From assembly GCA_916613615.1 (NCBI GenBank), contig OU744725.1, positions 63,496,575 through 63,560,574 on the forward strand: a stretch of 64,000 nucleotides of DNA, in the 5' to 3' direction. Each line of letters opens with the position of its first letter. Positions within the stretch are counted from its first letter, which is position 1. Below are positions 28,001 to 41,073 of this stretch, in pieces. Below the pieces are notes generated by a model that worked only from the letters and a program-made list of their open reading frames with translations, was not told the DNA's origin and made no database searches. The DNA comes from Steromphala cineraria. Taxonomy: Eukaryota > Mollusca > Gastropoda > Trochida > Trochidae. A program made the translations under genes and the position numbers.

Positions 28001-31000
28001 CGCCCAAATTAGCGAAAACCGGCACTTTTTTGGTCTTCGGAAATGGATAAAAGTTCTTCGTGATGGTCCCAGGAGCAATTAGATGGGTCACAACCCTATT
28101 TTTGCAACTTTGAAAATTTTAGTGGGTAAGAGTTATGCCCCTTGATTAAGCGATTTCATCAAATATTGGGAAAACCGTCGCTTTTTTGGAATTTTTGGAC
28201 CAACTTATGTCGTTCGAAATGATCTCAGCTACATTTTGATATGCCACAACCCTACTTTTGGTGACTTTGATGACTTGGAATTCTTGCGCGTTGAGGGTTA
28301 CGAGGCTTGAATAAGTGCGATTACGCCCAAATTAGCGAAAACCGGCACTTTTTTGGTCTTCGGAAATGGATAAAAGTTCTTCGTGATGGTCCCAGGAGCA
28401 ATTAGATGGGTCACAACCCTATTTTTGCAACTTTGAAAATTTTAGTGGGTAAGAGTTATGCCCCTTGATTAAGCGATTTCATCAAATATTGGGAAAACCG
28501 TCGCTTTTTTGGAATTTTTGGACCAACTTATGTAGTTCGAAATGATCTCAGCTACATTTTGATATGCCACAACCCTACTTTTGGTGACTTTGATGACTTG
28601 GAATTCTTGCGCGTTGAGGGTTACGAGGCTTGAATAAGTGCGATTACGCCCAAATTAGCGAAAACCGGCACTTTTTTGGTCTTCGGAAATGGATAAAAGT
28701 TCTTCGTGATGGTCCCAGGAGCAATTAGATGGGCTACAACCCTATTTTTGCAACTTTGAAAATTTTAGTGGGTAAGAGTTATGCCCCTTGATTAAGCGAT
28801 TTCATCAAATATTGGGAAAACCGTCGCTTTTTTGGAATTTTTGGACCAACTTATGTCGTTCGAAATGATCTCAGCTACATTTTGATATGCCACAACCCTA
28901 CTTTTGGTGACTTTGATGACTTGGAATTCTTGCGCGTTGAGGGTTACGAGGCTTGAATAAGTGCGATTACGCCCAAATTAGCGAAAACCGGCACTTTTTT
29001 GGTCTTCGGAAATGGATAAAAGTTCTTCGTGATGGTCCCAGGAGCAATTAGATGGGTCACAACCCTATTTTTGCAACTTTGAAAATTTTAGTGGGTAAGA
29101 GTTATGCCCCTTGATTAAGCGATTTCATCAAATATTGGGAAAACCGTCGCTTTTTTGGAATTTTTGGACCAACTTATGTCGTTCGAAATGATCTCAGCTA
29201 CATTTTGATATGCCACAACCCTACTTTTGGTGACTTTGATGACTTGGAATTCTTGCGCGTTGAGGGTTACGAGGCTTGAATAAGTGCGATTACGCCCAAA
29301 TTAGCGAAAACCGGCACTTTTTTGGTCTTCGGAAATGGATAAAAGTTCTTCGTGATGGTCCCAGGAGCAATTAGATGGGTCACAACCCTATTTTTGCAAC
29401 TTTGAAAATTTTAGTGGGTAAGAGTTATGCCCCTTGATTAAGCGATTTCATCAAATATTGGGAAAACCGTCGCTTTTTTGGAATTTTTGGACCAACTTAT
29501 GTCGTTCGAAATGATCTCAGCTACATTTTGATATGCCACAACCCTACTTTTGGTGACTTTGATGACTTGGAATTCTTGCGCGTTGAGGGTTACGAGGCTT
29601 GAATAAGTGCGATTACGCCCAAATTAGCGAAAACCGGCACTTTTTTGGTCTTCGGAAATGGATAAAAGTTCTTCGTGATGGTCCCAGGAGCAATTAGATG
29701 GGTCACAACCCTATTTTTGCAACTTTGAAAATTTTAGTGGGTAAGAGTTATGCCCCTTGATTAAGCGATTTCATCAAATATTGGGAAAACCGTCGCTTTT
29801 TTGGAATTTTTGGACCAACTTATGTCGTTCGAAATGATCTCAGCTACATTTTGATATGCCACAACCCTACTTTTGGTGACTTTGATGACTTGGAATTCTT
29901 GCGTGTTGAGGGTTACGAGGCTTGAATAAGTGCGATTACGCCCAAATTAGCGAAAACCGGCACTTTTTTGGTCTTCGGAAATGGATAAAATTTCTTCGTG
30001 ATGGTCCCAGGAGCAATTAGATGGGTCACAACCCTATTTTTGCAACTTTGAAAATTTTAGTGGGTAAGAGTTATGCCCCTTGATTAAGCGATTTCATCAA
30101 ATATTGGGAAAACCGTCGCTTTTTTGGAATTTTTGGACCAACTTATGTCGTTCGAAATGATCTCAGCTACATTTTGATATGCCACAACCCTACTTTTGGT
30201 GACTTTGATGACTTGGAATTCTTGCGTGTTGAGGGTTACGAGGCTTGAATAAGTGCGATTACGCCCAAATTAGCGAAAACCGGCACTTTTTTGGTCTTCG
30301 GAAATGGATAAAATTTCTTCGTGATGGTCCCAGGAGCAATTAGATGGGTCACAACCCTATTTTTGCAACTTTGAAAATTTTAGTGGGTAAGAGTTATGCC
30401 CCTTGATTAAGCGATTTCATCAAATATTGGGAAAACCGTCGCTTTTTTGGAATTTTTGGACCAACTTATGTCGTTCGAAATGATCTCAGCTACATTTTGA
30501 TATGCCACAACCCTACTTTTGGTGACTTTGATGACTTGGAATTCTTGCGCGTTGAGGGTTACGAGGCTTGAATAAGTGCGATTACGCCCAAATTAGCGAA
30601 AACCGGCACTTTTTTGGTCTTCGGAAATGGATAAAAGTTCTTCGTGATGGTCCCAGGAGCAATTAGATGGGTCACAACCCTATTTTTGCAACTTTGAAAA
30701 TTTTAGTGGGTAAGAGTTATGCCCCTTGATTAAGCGATTTCATCAAATATTGGGAAAACCGTCGCTTTTTTGGAATTTTTGGACCAACTTATGTCGTTCG
30801 AAATGATCTCAGCTACATTTTGATATGCCACAACCCTACTTTTGGTGACTTTGATGACTTGGAATTCTTGCGCGTTGAGGGTTACGAGGCTTGAATAAGT
30901 GCGATTACGCCCAAATTAGCGAAAACCGGCACTTTTTTGGTCTTCGGAAATGGATAAAAGTTCTTCGTGATGGTCCCAGGAGCAATTAGATGGGTCACAA

Positions 31001-32257
31001 CCCTATTTTTGCAACTTTGAAAATTTTAGTGGGTAAGAGTTATGCCCCTTGATTAAGCGATTTCATCAAATATTGGGAAAACCGTCGCTTTTTTTGGAAT
31101 TTTTGGACCAACTTATGTCGTTCGAAATGATCTCAGCTACATTTTGATATGCCACAACCCTACTTTTGGTGACTTTGATGACTTGGAATTCTTGCGCGTT
31201 GAGGGTTACGAGGCTTGAATAAGTGCGATTACGCCCAAATTAGCGAAAACCGGCACTTTTTTGGTCTTCGGAAATGGATAAAAGTTCTTCGTGATGGTCC
31301 CAGGAGCAATTAGATGGGTCACAACCCTATTTTTGCAACTTTGAAAATTTTAGTGGGTAAGAGTTATGCCCCTTGATTAAGCGATTTCATCAAATATTGG
31401 GAAAACCGTCGCTTTTTTGGAATTTTTGGACCAACTTATGTCGTTCGAAATGATCTCAGCTACATTTTGATATGCCACAACCCTACTTTTGGTGACTTTG
31501 ATGACTTGGAATTCTTGCGCGTTGAGGGTTACGAGGCTTGAATAAGTGCGATTACGCCCAAATTAGCGAAAACCGGCACTTTTTTGGTCTTCGGAAATGG
31601 ATAAAAGTTCTTCGTGATGGTCCCAGGAGCAATTAGATGGGTCACAACCCTATTTTTGCAACTTTGAAAATTTTAGTGGGTAAGAGTTATGCCCCTTGAT
31701 TAAGCGATTTCATCAAATATTGGGAAAACCGTCGCTTTTTGGGAATTTTTGGACCAACTTATGTCGTTCGAAATGATCTCAGCTACATTTTGATATGCCA
31801 CAACCCTACTTTTGGTGACTTTGATGACTTGGAATTCTTGCGCGTTGAGGGTTACGAGGCTTGAATAAGTGCGATTACGTCCAAATTAGCGAAAACCGGC
31901 ACTTTTTTGGTCTTCGGAAATGGATAAAAGTTCTTCGTGATGGTCCCAGGAGCAATTAGATGGGTCACAACCCTATTTTTGCAACTTTGAAAATTTTAGT
32001 GGGTAAGAGTTATGCCCCTTGATTAAGCGATTTCATCAAATATTGGGAAAACCGTCGCTTTTTGGGAATTTTTGGACCAACTTATGTCGTTCGAAATGAT
32101 CTCAGCTACATTTTGATATGCCACAACCCTACTTTTGGTGACTTTGATGACTTGGAATTCTTGCGCGTTGAGGGTTACGAGGCTTGAATAAGTGCGATTA
32201 CGCCCAAATTAGCGAAAACCGGCACTTTTTTGGTCTTCGGAAATGGATAAAATTTCT
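25088..32257. repeat. Higher-order block, copy 2, within the satellite
   Basis: The same variant series as at 15.7-23.5 kb appears displaced by exactly 9,367 bp (29 x 323) through about 30,300. From the CTTTTTGGGAA monomers (about 31,733) the displacement is 8,722 bp (27 monomers plus 1 bp), so two monomers are missing relative to copy 1. A private change TGTAGTTCG is near 28,531. Unequal exchange or segmental amplification is the usual cause. Confidence 0.85.
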
Positions 32258-35200
32258 TCGTGATGGTCCCAGGAGCAATTAGATGGGTCACAACCCTATT
32301 TTTGCAACTTTGAAAATTTTAGTGGGTAAGAGTTATGCCCCTTGATTAAGCGATTTCATCAAATATTGGGAAAACCGTCGCTTTTTTGGAATTTTTGGAC
32401 CAACTTATGTCGTTCGAAATGATCTCAGCTACATTTTGATATGCCACAACCCTACTTTTGGTGACTTTGATGACTTGGAATTCTTGCGCGTTGAGGGTTA
32501 CGAGGCTTGAATAAGTGCGATTACGCCCAAATTAGCGAAAACCGGCACTTTTTTGGTCTTCGGAAATGGATAAAAGTTCTTCGTGATGGTCCCAGGAGCA
32601 ATTAGATGGGTCACAACCCTATTTTTGCAACTTTGAAAATTTTAGTGGGTAAGAGTTATGCCCCTTGATTAAGCGATTTCATCAAATATTGGGAAAACCG
32701 TCGCTTTTTTGGAATTTTTGGACCAACTTATGTCGTTCGAAATGATCTCAGCTACATTTTGATATGCCACAACCCTACTTTTGGTGACTTTGATGACTTG
32801 GAATTCTTGCGCGTTGAGGGTTACGAGGCTTGAATAAGTGCGATTACGCCCAAATTAGCGAAAACCGGCACTTTTTTGGTCTTCGGAAATGGATAAAAGT
32901 TCTTCGTGATGGTCCCAGGAGCAATTAGATGGGTCACAACCCTATTTTTGCAACTTTGAAAATTTTAGTGGGTAAGAGTTATGCCCCTTGATTAAGCGAT
33001 TTCATCAAATATTGGGAAAACCGTCGCTTTTTTGGAATTTTTGGACCAACTTATGTCGTTCGAAATGATCTCAGCTACATTTTGATATGCCACAACCCTA
33101 CTTTTGGTGACTTTGATGACTTGGAATTCTTGCGCGTTGAGGGTTACGAGGCTTGAATAAGTGCGATTACGCCCAAATTAGCGAAAACCGGCACTTTTTT
33201 GGTCTTCGGAAATGGATAAAAGTTCTTCGTGATGGTCCCAGGAGCAATTAGATGGGTCACAACCCTATTTTTGCAACTTTGAAAATTTTAGTGGGTAAGA
33301 GTTATGCCCCTTGATTAAGCGATTTCATCAAATATTGGGAAAACCGTCGCTTTTTTGGAATTTTTGGACCAACTTATGTCGTTCGAAATGATCTCAGCTA
33401 CATTTTGATATGCCACAACCCTACTTTTGGTGACTTTGATGACTTGGAATTCTTGCGCGTTGAGGGTTACGAGGCTTGAATAAGTGCGATTACGTCCAAA
33501 TTAGCGAAAACCGGCACTTTTTTGGTCTTCGGAAATGGATAAAAGTTCTTCGTGATGGTCCCAGGAGCAATTAGATGGGTCACAACCCTATTTTTGCAAC
33601 TTTGAAAATTTTAATGGGTAAGAGTTATGCCCCTTGATTAAGCGATTTCATCAAATATTGGGAAAACCGTCGCTTTTTGGGAATTTTTGGACCAACTTAT
33701 GTCGTTCGAAATGATCTCAGCTACATTTTGATATGCCACAACCCTACTTTTGGTGACTTTGATGACTTGGAATTCTTGCGCGTTGAGGGTTACGAGGCTT
33801 GAATAAGTGCGATTACGCCCAAATTAGCGAAAACCGGCACTTTTTTGGTCTTCGGAAATGGATAAAAGTTCTTCGTGATGGTCCCAGGAGCAATTAGATG
33901 GGTCACAACCCTATTTTTGCAACTTTGAAAATTTTAGTGGGTAAGAGTTATGCCCCTTGATTAAGCGATTTCATCAAATATTGGGAAAACCGTCGCTTTT
34001 TTGGAATTTTTGGACCAACTTATGTCGTTCGAAATGATCTCAGCTACATTTTGATATGCCACAACCCTACTTTTGGTGACTTTGATGACTTGGAATTCTT
34101 GCGCGTTGAGGGTTACGAGGCTTGAATAAGTGCGATTACGCCCAAATTAGCGAAAACCGGCACTTTTTTGGTCTTCGGAAATGGATAAAAGTTCTTCGTG
34201 ATGGTCCCAGGAGCAATTAGATGGGTCACAACCCTATTTTTGCAACTTTGAAAATTTTAGTGGGTAAGAGTTATGCCCCTTGATTAAGCGATTTCATCAA
34301 ATATTGGGAAAACCGTCGCTTTTTTGGAATTTTTGGACCAACTTATGTCGTTCGAAATGATCTCAGCTACATTTTGATATGCCACAACCCTACTTTTGGT
34401 GACTTTGATGACTTGGAATTCTTGCGCGTTGAGGGTTACGAGGCTTGAATAAGTGCGATTACGCCCAAATTAGCGAAAACCGGCACTTTTTTGGTCTTCG
34501 GAAATGGATAAAAGTTCTTCGTGATGGTCCCAGGAGCAATTAGATGGGTCACAACCCTATTTTTGCAACTTTGAAAATTTTAGTGGGTAAGAGTTATGCC
34601 CCTTGATTAAGCGATTTCATCAAATATTGGGAAAACCGTCGCTTTTTTGGAATTTTTGGACCAACTTATGTCGTTCGAAATGATCTCAGCTACATTTTGA
34701 TATGCCACAACCCTACTTTTGGTGACTTTGATGACTTGGAATTCTTGCGCGTTGAGGGTTACGAGGCTTGAATAAGTGCGATTACGCCCAAATTAGCGAA
34801 AACCGGCACTTTTTTGGTCTTCGGAAATGGATAAAAGTTCTTCGTGATGGTCCCAGGAGCAATTAGATGGGTCACAACCCTATTTTTGCAACTTTGAAAA
34901 TTTTAGTGGGTAAGAGTTATGCCCCTTGATTAAGCGATTTCATCAAATATTGGGAAAACCGTCGCTTTTTTGGAATTTTTGGACCAACTTATGTCGTTTG
35001 AAATGATCTCAGCTACATTTTGATATGCCACAACCCTACTTTTGGTGACTTTGATGACTTGGAATTCTTGCGCGTTGAGGGTTACGAGGCTTGAATAAGT
35101 GCGATTACGCCCAAATTAGCGAAAACCGGCACTTTTTTGGTCTTCGGAAATGGATAAAAGTTCTTCGTGATGGTCCCAGGAGCAATTAGATGGGTCACAA

Positions 35201-38200
35201 CCCTATTTTTGCAACTTTGAAAATTTTAGTGGGTAAGAGTTATGCCCCTTGATTAAGCGATTTCATCAAATATTGGGAAAACCGTCGCTTTTTTGGAATT
35301 TTTGGACCAACTTATGTCGTTCGAAATGATCTCAGCTACATTTTGATATGCCACAACCCTACTTTTGGTGACTTTGATGACTTGGAATTCTTGCGCGTTG
35401 AGGGTTACGAGGCTTGAATAAGTGCGATTACGCCCAAATTAGCGAAAACCGGCACTTTTTTGGTCTTCGGAAATGGATAAAAGTTCTTCGTGATGGTCCC
35501 AGGAGCAATTAGATGGGTCACAACCCTATTTTTGCAACTTTGAAAATTTTAGTGGGTAAGAGTTATGCCCCTTGATTAAGCGATTTCATCAAATATTGGG
35601 AAAACCGTAGCTTTTTTGGAATTTTTGGACCAACTTATGTCGTTCGAAATGATCTCAGCTACATTTTGATATGCCACAACCCTACTTTTGGTGACTTTGA
35701 TGACTTGGAATTCTTGCGCGTTGAGGGTTACGAGGCTTGAATAAGTGCGATTACGCCCAAATTAGCGAAAACCGGCACTTTTTTGGTCTTCGGAAATGGA
35801 TAAAAGTTCTTCGTGATGGTCCCAGGAGCAATTAGATGGGTCACAACCCTATTTTTGCAACTTTGAAAATTTTAGTGGGTAAGAGTTATGCCCCTTGATT
35901 AAGCGATTTCATCAAATATTGGGAAAACCGTCGCTTTTTTGGAATTTTTGGACCAACTTATGTCGTTCGAAATGATCTCAGCTACATTTTGATATGCCAC
36001 AACCCTACTTTTGGTGACTTTGATGACTTGGAATTCTTGCGCGTTGAGGGTTACGAGGCTTGAATAAGTGCGATTACGCCCAAATTAGCGAAAACCGGCA
36101 CTTTTTTGGTCTTCGGAAATGGATAAAAGTTCTTCGTGATGGTCCCAGGAGCAATTAGATGGGTCACAACCCTATTTTTGCAACTTTGAAAATTTTAGTG
36201 GGTAAGAGTTATGCCCCTTGATTAAGCGATTTCATCAAATATTGGGAAAACCGTCGCTTTTTTGGAATTTTTGGACCAACTTATGTCGTTCGAAATGATC
36301 TCAGCTACATTTTGATATGCCACAACCCTACTTTTGGTGACTTTGATGACTTGGAATTCTTGCGCGTTGAGGGTTACGAGGCTTGAATAAGTGCGATTAC
36401 GCCCAAATTAGCGAAAACCGGCACTTTTTTGGTCTTCGGAAATGGATAAAAGTTCTTCGTGATGGTCCCAGGAGCAATTAGATGGGTCACAACCCTATTT
36501 TTGCAACTTTGAAAATTTTAGTGGGTAAGAGTTATGCCCCTTGATTAAGCGATTTCATCAAATATTGGGAAAACCGTCGCTTTTTTGGAATTTTTGGACC
36601 AACTTATGTCGTTCGAAATGATCTCAGCTACATTTTGATATGCCACAACCCTACTTTTGGTGACTTTGATGACTTGGAATTCTTTCGCGTTGAGGGTTAC
36701 GAGGCTTGAATAAGTGCGATTACGCCCAAATTAGCGAAAACCGGCACTTTTTTGGTCTTCGGAAATGGATAAAAGTTCTTCGTGATGGTCCCAGGAGCAA
36801 TTAGATGGGTCACAACCCTATTTTTGCAACTTTGAAAATTTTAGTGGGTAAGAGTTATGCCCCTTGATTAAGCGATTTCATCAAATATTGGGAAAACCGT
36901 CGCTTTTTTGGAATTTTTGGACCAACTTATGTCGTTCGAAATGATCTCAGCTACATTTTGATATGCCACAACCCTACTTTTGGTGACTTTGATGACTTGG
37001 AATTCTTGCGCGTTGAGGGTTACGAGGCTTGAATAAGTGCGATTACGCCCAAATTAGCGAAAACCGGCACTTTTTTGGTCTTCGGAAATGGATAAAAGTT
37101 CTTCGTGATGGTCCCAGGAGCAATTAGATGGGTCACAACCCTATTTTTGCAACTTTGAAAATTTTAGTGGGTAAGAGTTATGCCCCTTGATTAAGCGATT
37201 TCATCAAATATTGGGAAAACCGTCGCTTTTTTGGAATTTTTGGACCAACTTATGTCGTTCGAAATGATATCAGCTACATTTTGATATGCCACAACCCTAC
37301 TTTTGGTGACTTTGATGACTTGGAATTCTTGCGCGTTGAGGGTTACGAGGCTTGAATAAGTGCGATTACGCCCAAATTAGCGAAAACCGGCACTTTTTTG
37401 GTCTTCGGAAATGGATAAAAGTTCTTCGTGATGGTCCCAGGAGCAATTAGATGGGTCACAACCCTATTTTTGCAACTTTGAAAATTTTAGTGGGTAAGAG
37501 TTATGCCCCTTGATTAAGCGATTTCATCAAATATTGGGAAAACCGTCGCTTTTTTGGAATTTTTGGACCAACTTATGTCGTTCGAAATGATATCAGCTAC
37601 ATTTTGATATGCCACAACCCTACTTTTGGTGACTTTGATGACTTGGAATTCTTGCGCGTTGAGGGTTACGAGGCTTGAATAAGTGCGATTACGCCCAAAT
37701 TAGCGAAAACCGGCACTTTTTTGGTCTTCGGAAATGGATAAAAGTTCTTCGTGATGGTCCCAGGAGCAATTAGATGGGTCACAACCCTATTTTTGCAACT
37801 TTGAAAATTTTAGTGGGTAAGAGTTATGCCCCTTGATTAAGCGATTTCATCAAATATTGGGAAAACCGTCGCTTTTTTGGAATTTTTGGACCAACTTATG
37901 TCGTTCGAAATGATCTCAGCTACATTTTGATATGCCACAACCCTACTTTTGGTGACTTTGATGACTTGGAATTCTTGCGCGTTGAGGGTTACGAGGCTTG
38001 AATAAGTGCGATTACGCCCAAATTAGCGAAAACCGGCACTTTTTTGGTCTTCGGAAATGGATAAAAGTTCTTCGTGATGGTCCCAGGAGCAATTAGATGG
38101 GTCACAACCCTATTTTTGCAACTTTGAAAATTTTATGGGTAAGAGTTATGCCCCTTGATTAAGCGATTTCATCAAATATTGGGAAAACCGTCGCTTTTTT

Positions 38201-39982
38201 GGAATTTTTGGACCAACTTATGTCGTTCGAAATGATCTCAGCTACATTTTGATATGCCACAACCCTACTTTTGGTGACTTTGATGACTTGGAATTCTTGC
38301 GCGTTGAGGGTTACGAGGCTTGAATAAGTGCGATTACGCCCAAATTAGCGAAAACCGGCACTTTTTTGGTCTTCGGAAATGGATAAAAGTTCTTCGTGAT
38401 GGTCCCAGGAGCAATTAGATGGGTCACAACCCTATTTTTGCAACTTTGAAAATTTTAGTGGGTAAGAGTTATGCCCCTTGATTAAGCGATTTCATCAAAT
38501 ATTGGGAAAACCGTCGCTTTTTTGGAATTTTTGGACCAACTTATGTCGTTCGAAATGATCTCAGCTACATTTTGATATGCCACAACCCTACTTTTGGTGA
38601 CTTTGATGACTTGGAATTCTTGCGCGTTGAGGGTTACGAGGCTTGAATAAGTGCGATTACGCCCAAATTAGCGAAAACCGGCACTTTTTTGGTCTTCGGA
38701 AATGGATAAAAGTTCTTCGTGATGGTCCCAGGAGCAATTAGATGGGTCACAACCCTATTTTTGCAACTTTGAAAATTTTAGTGGGTAAGAGTTATGCCCC
38801 TTGATTAAGCGATTTCATCAAATATTGGGAAAACCGTCGCTTTTTTGGAATTTTTGGACCAACTTATGTCGTTCGAAATGATCTCAGCTACATTTTGATA
38901 TGCCACAACCCTACTTTTGGTGACTTTGATGACTTGGAATTCTTGCGCGTTGAGGGTTACGAGGCTTGAATAAGTGCGATTACGCCCAAATTAGCGAAAA
39001 CCGGCACTTTTTTGGTCTTCGGAAATGGATAAAAGTTCTTCGTGATGGTCCCAGGAGCAATTAGATGGGTCACAACCCTATTTTTGCAACTTTGAAAATT
39101 TTAGTGGGTAAGAGTTATGCCCCTTGATTAAGCGATTTCATCAAATATTGGGAAAACCGTAGCTTTTTTGGAATTTTTGGACCAACTTATGTCGTTCGAA
39201 ATGATCTCAGCTACATTTTGATATGGCACAACCCTACTTTTGGTGACTTTGATGACTTGGAATTCTTGCGCGTTGAGGGTTACGAGGCTTGAATAAGTGC
39301 GATTACGCCCAAATTAGCGAAAACCGGCACTTTTTTGGTCTTCGGAAATGGATAAAAGTTCTTCGTGATGGTCCCAGGAGCAATTAGATGGGTCACAACC
39401 CTATTTTTGCAACTTTGAAAATTTTAGTCGGTAAGAGTTATGCCCCTTGATTAAGCGATTTCATCAAATATTGGGAAAACCGTCGCTTTTTTGGAATTTT
39501 TGGACCAACTTATGTCGTTCGAAATGATCTCAGCTACATTTTGATATGCCACAACCCTACTTTTGGTGACTTTGATGACTTGGAATTCTTGCGCGTTGAG
39601 GGTTACGAGGCTTGAATAAGTGCGATTACGCCCAAATTAGCGAAAACCGGCACTTTTTTGGTCTTCGGAAATGGATAAAAGTTCTTCGTGATGGTCCCAG
39701 TAGCAATTAGATGGGTCACAACCCTATTTTTGCAACTTTGAAAATTTTAGTGGGTAAGAGTTATGCCCCTTGATTAAGCGATTTCATCAAATATTGGGAA
39801 AACCGTAGCTTTTTTGGAATTTTTGGACCAACTTATGTCGTTCGAAATGATCTCAGCTACATTTTGATATGCCACAACCCTACTTTTGGTGACTTTGATG
39901 ACTTGGAATTCTTGCGCGTTGAGGGTTACGAGGCTTGAATAAGTGCGATTACGCCCAAATTAGCGAAAACCGGCACTTTTTT

Positions 39983-40182
39983 NNNNNNNNNNNNNNNNNN
40001 NNNNNNNNNNNNNNNNNNNNNNNNNNNNNNNNNNNNNNNNNNNNNNNNNNNNNNNNNNNNNNNNNNNNNNNNNNNNNNNNNNNNNNNNNNNNNNNNNNNN
40101 NNNNNNNNNNNNNNNNNNNNNNNNNNNNNNNNNNNNNNNNNNNNNNNNNNNNNNNNNNNNNNNNNNNNNNNNNNNNNNNNNN
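39983..40182. other. Assembly gap, exactly 200 N
   Basis: The run of 200 N starts inside a satellite monomer, and the sequence beyond it is unrelated unique or transposon DNA. A round length suggests a scaffolding placeholder, so the true distance and even the adjacency of satellite and LINE region are unproven. Open frames that read through the N run are artefacts. Confidence 0.97.
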
Positions 40183-40625
40183 GTCACTATTGGCTAAAAG
40201 TGACACTTGTGTGGTGAAAAAAACCCACATAAAACTTGAGTCAGCTTCGTGCGAAGTTGAACCTGTAACTAATAGGTGAAAAAGTGATAGCGCCACCTAC
40301 GGTGAAAACCTGCCGAATTAAATTTTTTTGGACTGTCTAAAGAGTTAATTTGGCAGGAATTTAGCACAAGCATCTCGTCTATACAATGGGGTGCGATATA
40401 AGTTTTCAGACAGTTTTTATATCGTTTACGACACAAAGAGCAAAACATCGTGTAGCTATGCGCGTGCGCGTGTTGCACGTGCCCGTGTGTGTACGGACAG
40501 GACTGAGACTGTTTATTTCTGTCTGTGTTGGTGTTGATAACCAGTGGTGAAATTGAATCAAACCCTGGCCCAAGGGGGAGAAAGACGACACTAGACAGCT
40601 CACAAGAAATGAGTAATGTTGAATG

Positions 40626-40800
40626 AATGAAAGAAATTAAAGCTATGCGAAAAGAAATGAACGTGAACTTCCACGAACTTACTACAAAAATCTTCAAATT
40701 CTAACTGAAGAAAACTCGGAAATTAAATCACTGGCGTCTGATCTTCAACATCGGGTAGACCATCTCGAGGCACGCGAAAAACGCAACAACCTGATCTTCT
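40626..40800 (+). pseudogene. LINE ORF1 fragment, coiled-coil part (host LINE)
   Basis: A frame starting MKEIKAMRKEMNVNFHELTT passes by a one-base shift near 40,695 into LTEENSEIKSLASDLQHRVD and ends ...LEAREKRNNLIF at the element inserted at 40,801. Heptad-like leucine and charged spacing, followed by an R-R/K-N-N-L-I-F motif, is typical of non-LTR retrotransposon ORF1 proteins (RNA-binding chaperone, coiled coil followed by an RRM-like domain). It is broken by the frameshift and by the insertion. The upstream part, 40,183-40,625, shows nothing I can assign; it probably includes the ORF1 5' portion or 5' UTR. Confidence 0.6.
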
Positions 40801-41063
40801 CAGTCTAAGTAAACCTAGCTTCAATATTATCCGTTTCACTCCTATACTGAGTCTAAAAAGGTCCAGTAGAGTGTCGCGTCAGCCCACGTATCGAATTGAC
40901 CAATCAGAACTCAGCTTACCAAGCCACAATAGTCTGCTTTCGCACGTATAACGTTGGAGGGTCATAGGTCGCAGAATGGTTGGCTGACGCGACCCTTTGC
41001 TAGACCTTTTTAGAGTGTATAGGAGTGAAACGGATAATATTAAGGCTAGGTTTGCTTAGACTG
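40801..41063. mobile_element. 263-bp TIR element (MITE) with a 10-bp target duplication
   Basis: The ends are inverted: the left begins CAGTCTAAGTAAACCTAGC, and the right end read on the other strand begins CAGTCTAAGCAAACCTAGCC. Similarity continues about 95 bp inward, through CGCGTCAGCC on both sides. The flanks CTGATCTTCT at 40,791-40,800 and 41,064-41,073 are a perfect 10-bp duplication. Joining them restores the LINE ORF1 reading NNLIFYNL. There is no coding capacity. The long TIRs and 9-10 bp duplication resemble Mutator-like elements, but superfamily assignment is inference. Confidence 0.9.
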
Positions 41064-41073
41064 CTGATCTTCT

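Larger units (their letters stand above)
1..39982. repeat. 323-bp satellite tandem array, about 124 monomers
   Basis: The same 323-bp unit recurs head to tail with no other sequence between copies. The word TTTTGCAACT starts at 1, 315, 638, 961 and 1284, and so on to the gap. The first copy is 314 bp because it lacks CGCTTTTTT. Most copies differ by zero to three substitutions, or by a T-run length change as at about 2011 and 6211. The array is open at both ends (window start and N gap), so its true length is unknown. No frame longer than 85 codons occurs, and the few that exist depend on private indels or substitutions. Homogeneity and length fit a major satellite; a centromeric or pericentromeric role is inference only. 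Confidence 0.98.

Noticed and set aside
1..39982. CENP-B box in the satellite monomer
   Set aside because: TTCGAAATGATCT superficially starts like the motif, but the required A and CGGG positions do not match; by-eye check only.
1..39982. CRISPR array
   Set aside because: The repeat is continuous, with no unique spacers, and the context is eukaryotic.
39935..40296. Frames of 75-115 codons reading through the N run
   Set aside because: They consist mostly of unknown residues; assembly-gap artefact.
40269..40697. 142-codon minus-strand frame
   Set aside because: It lies antisense to the LINE ORF1 fragment and has no recognisable family.
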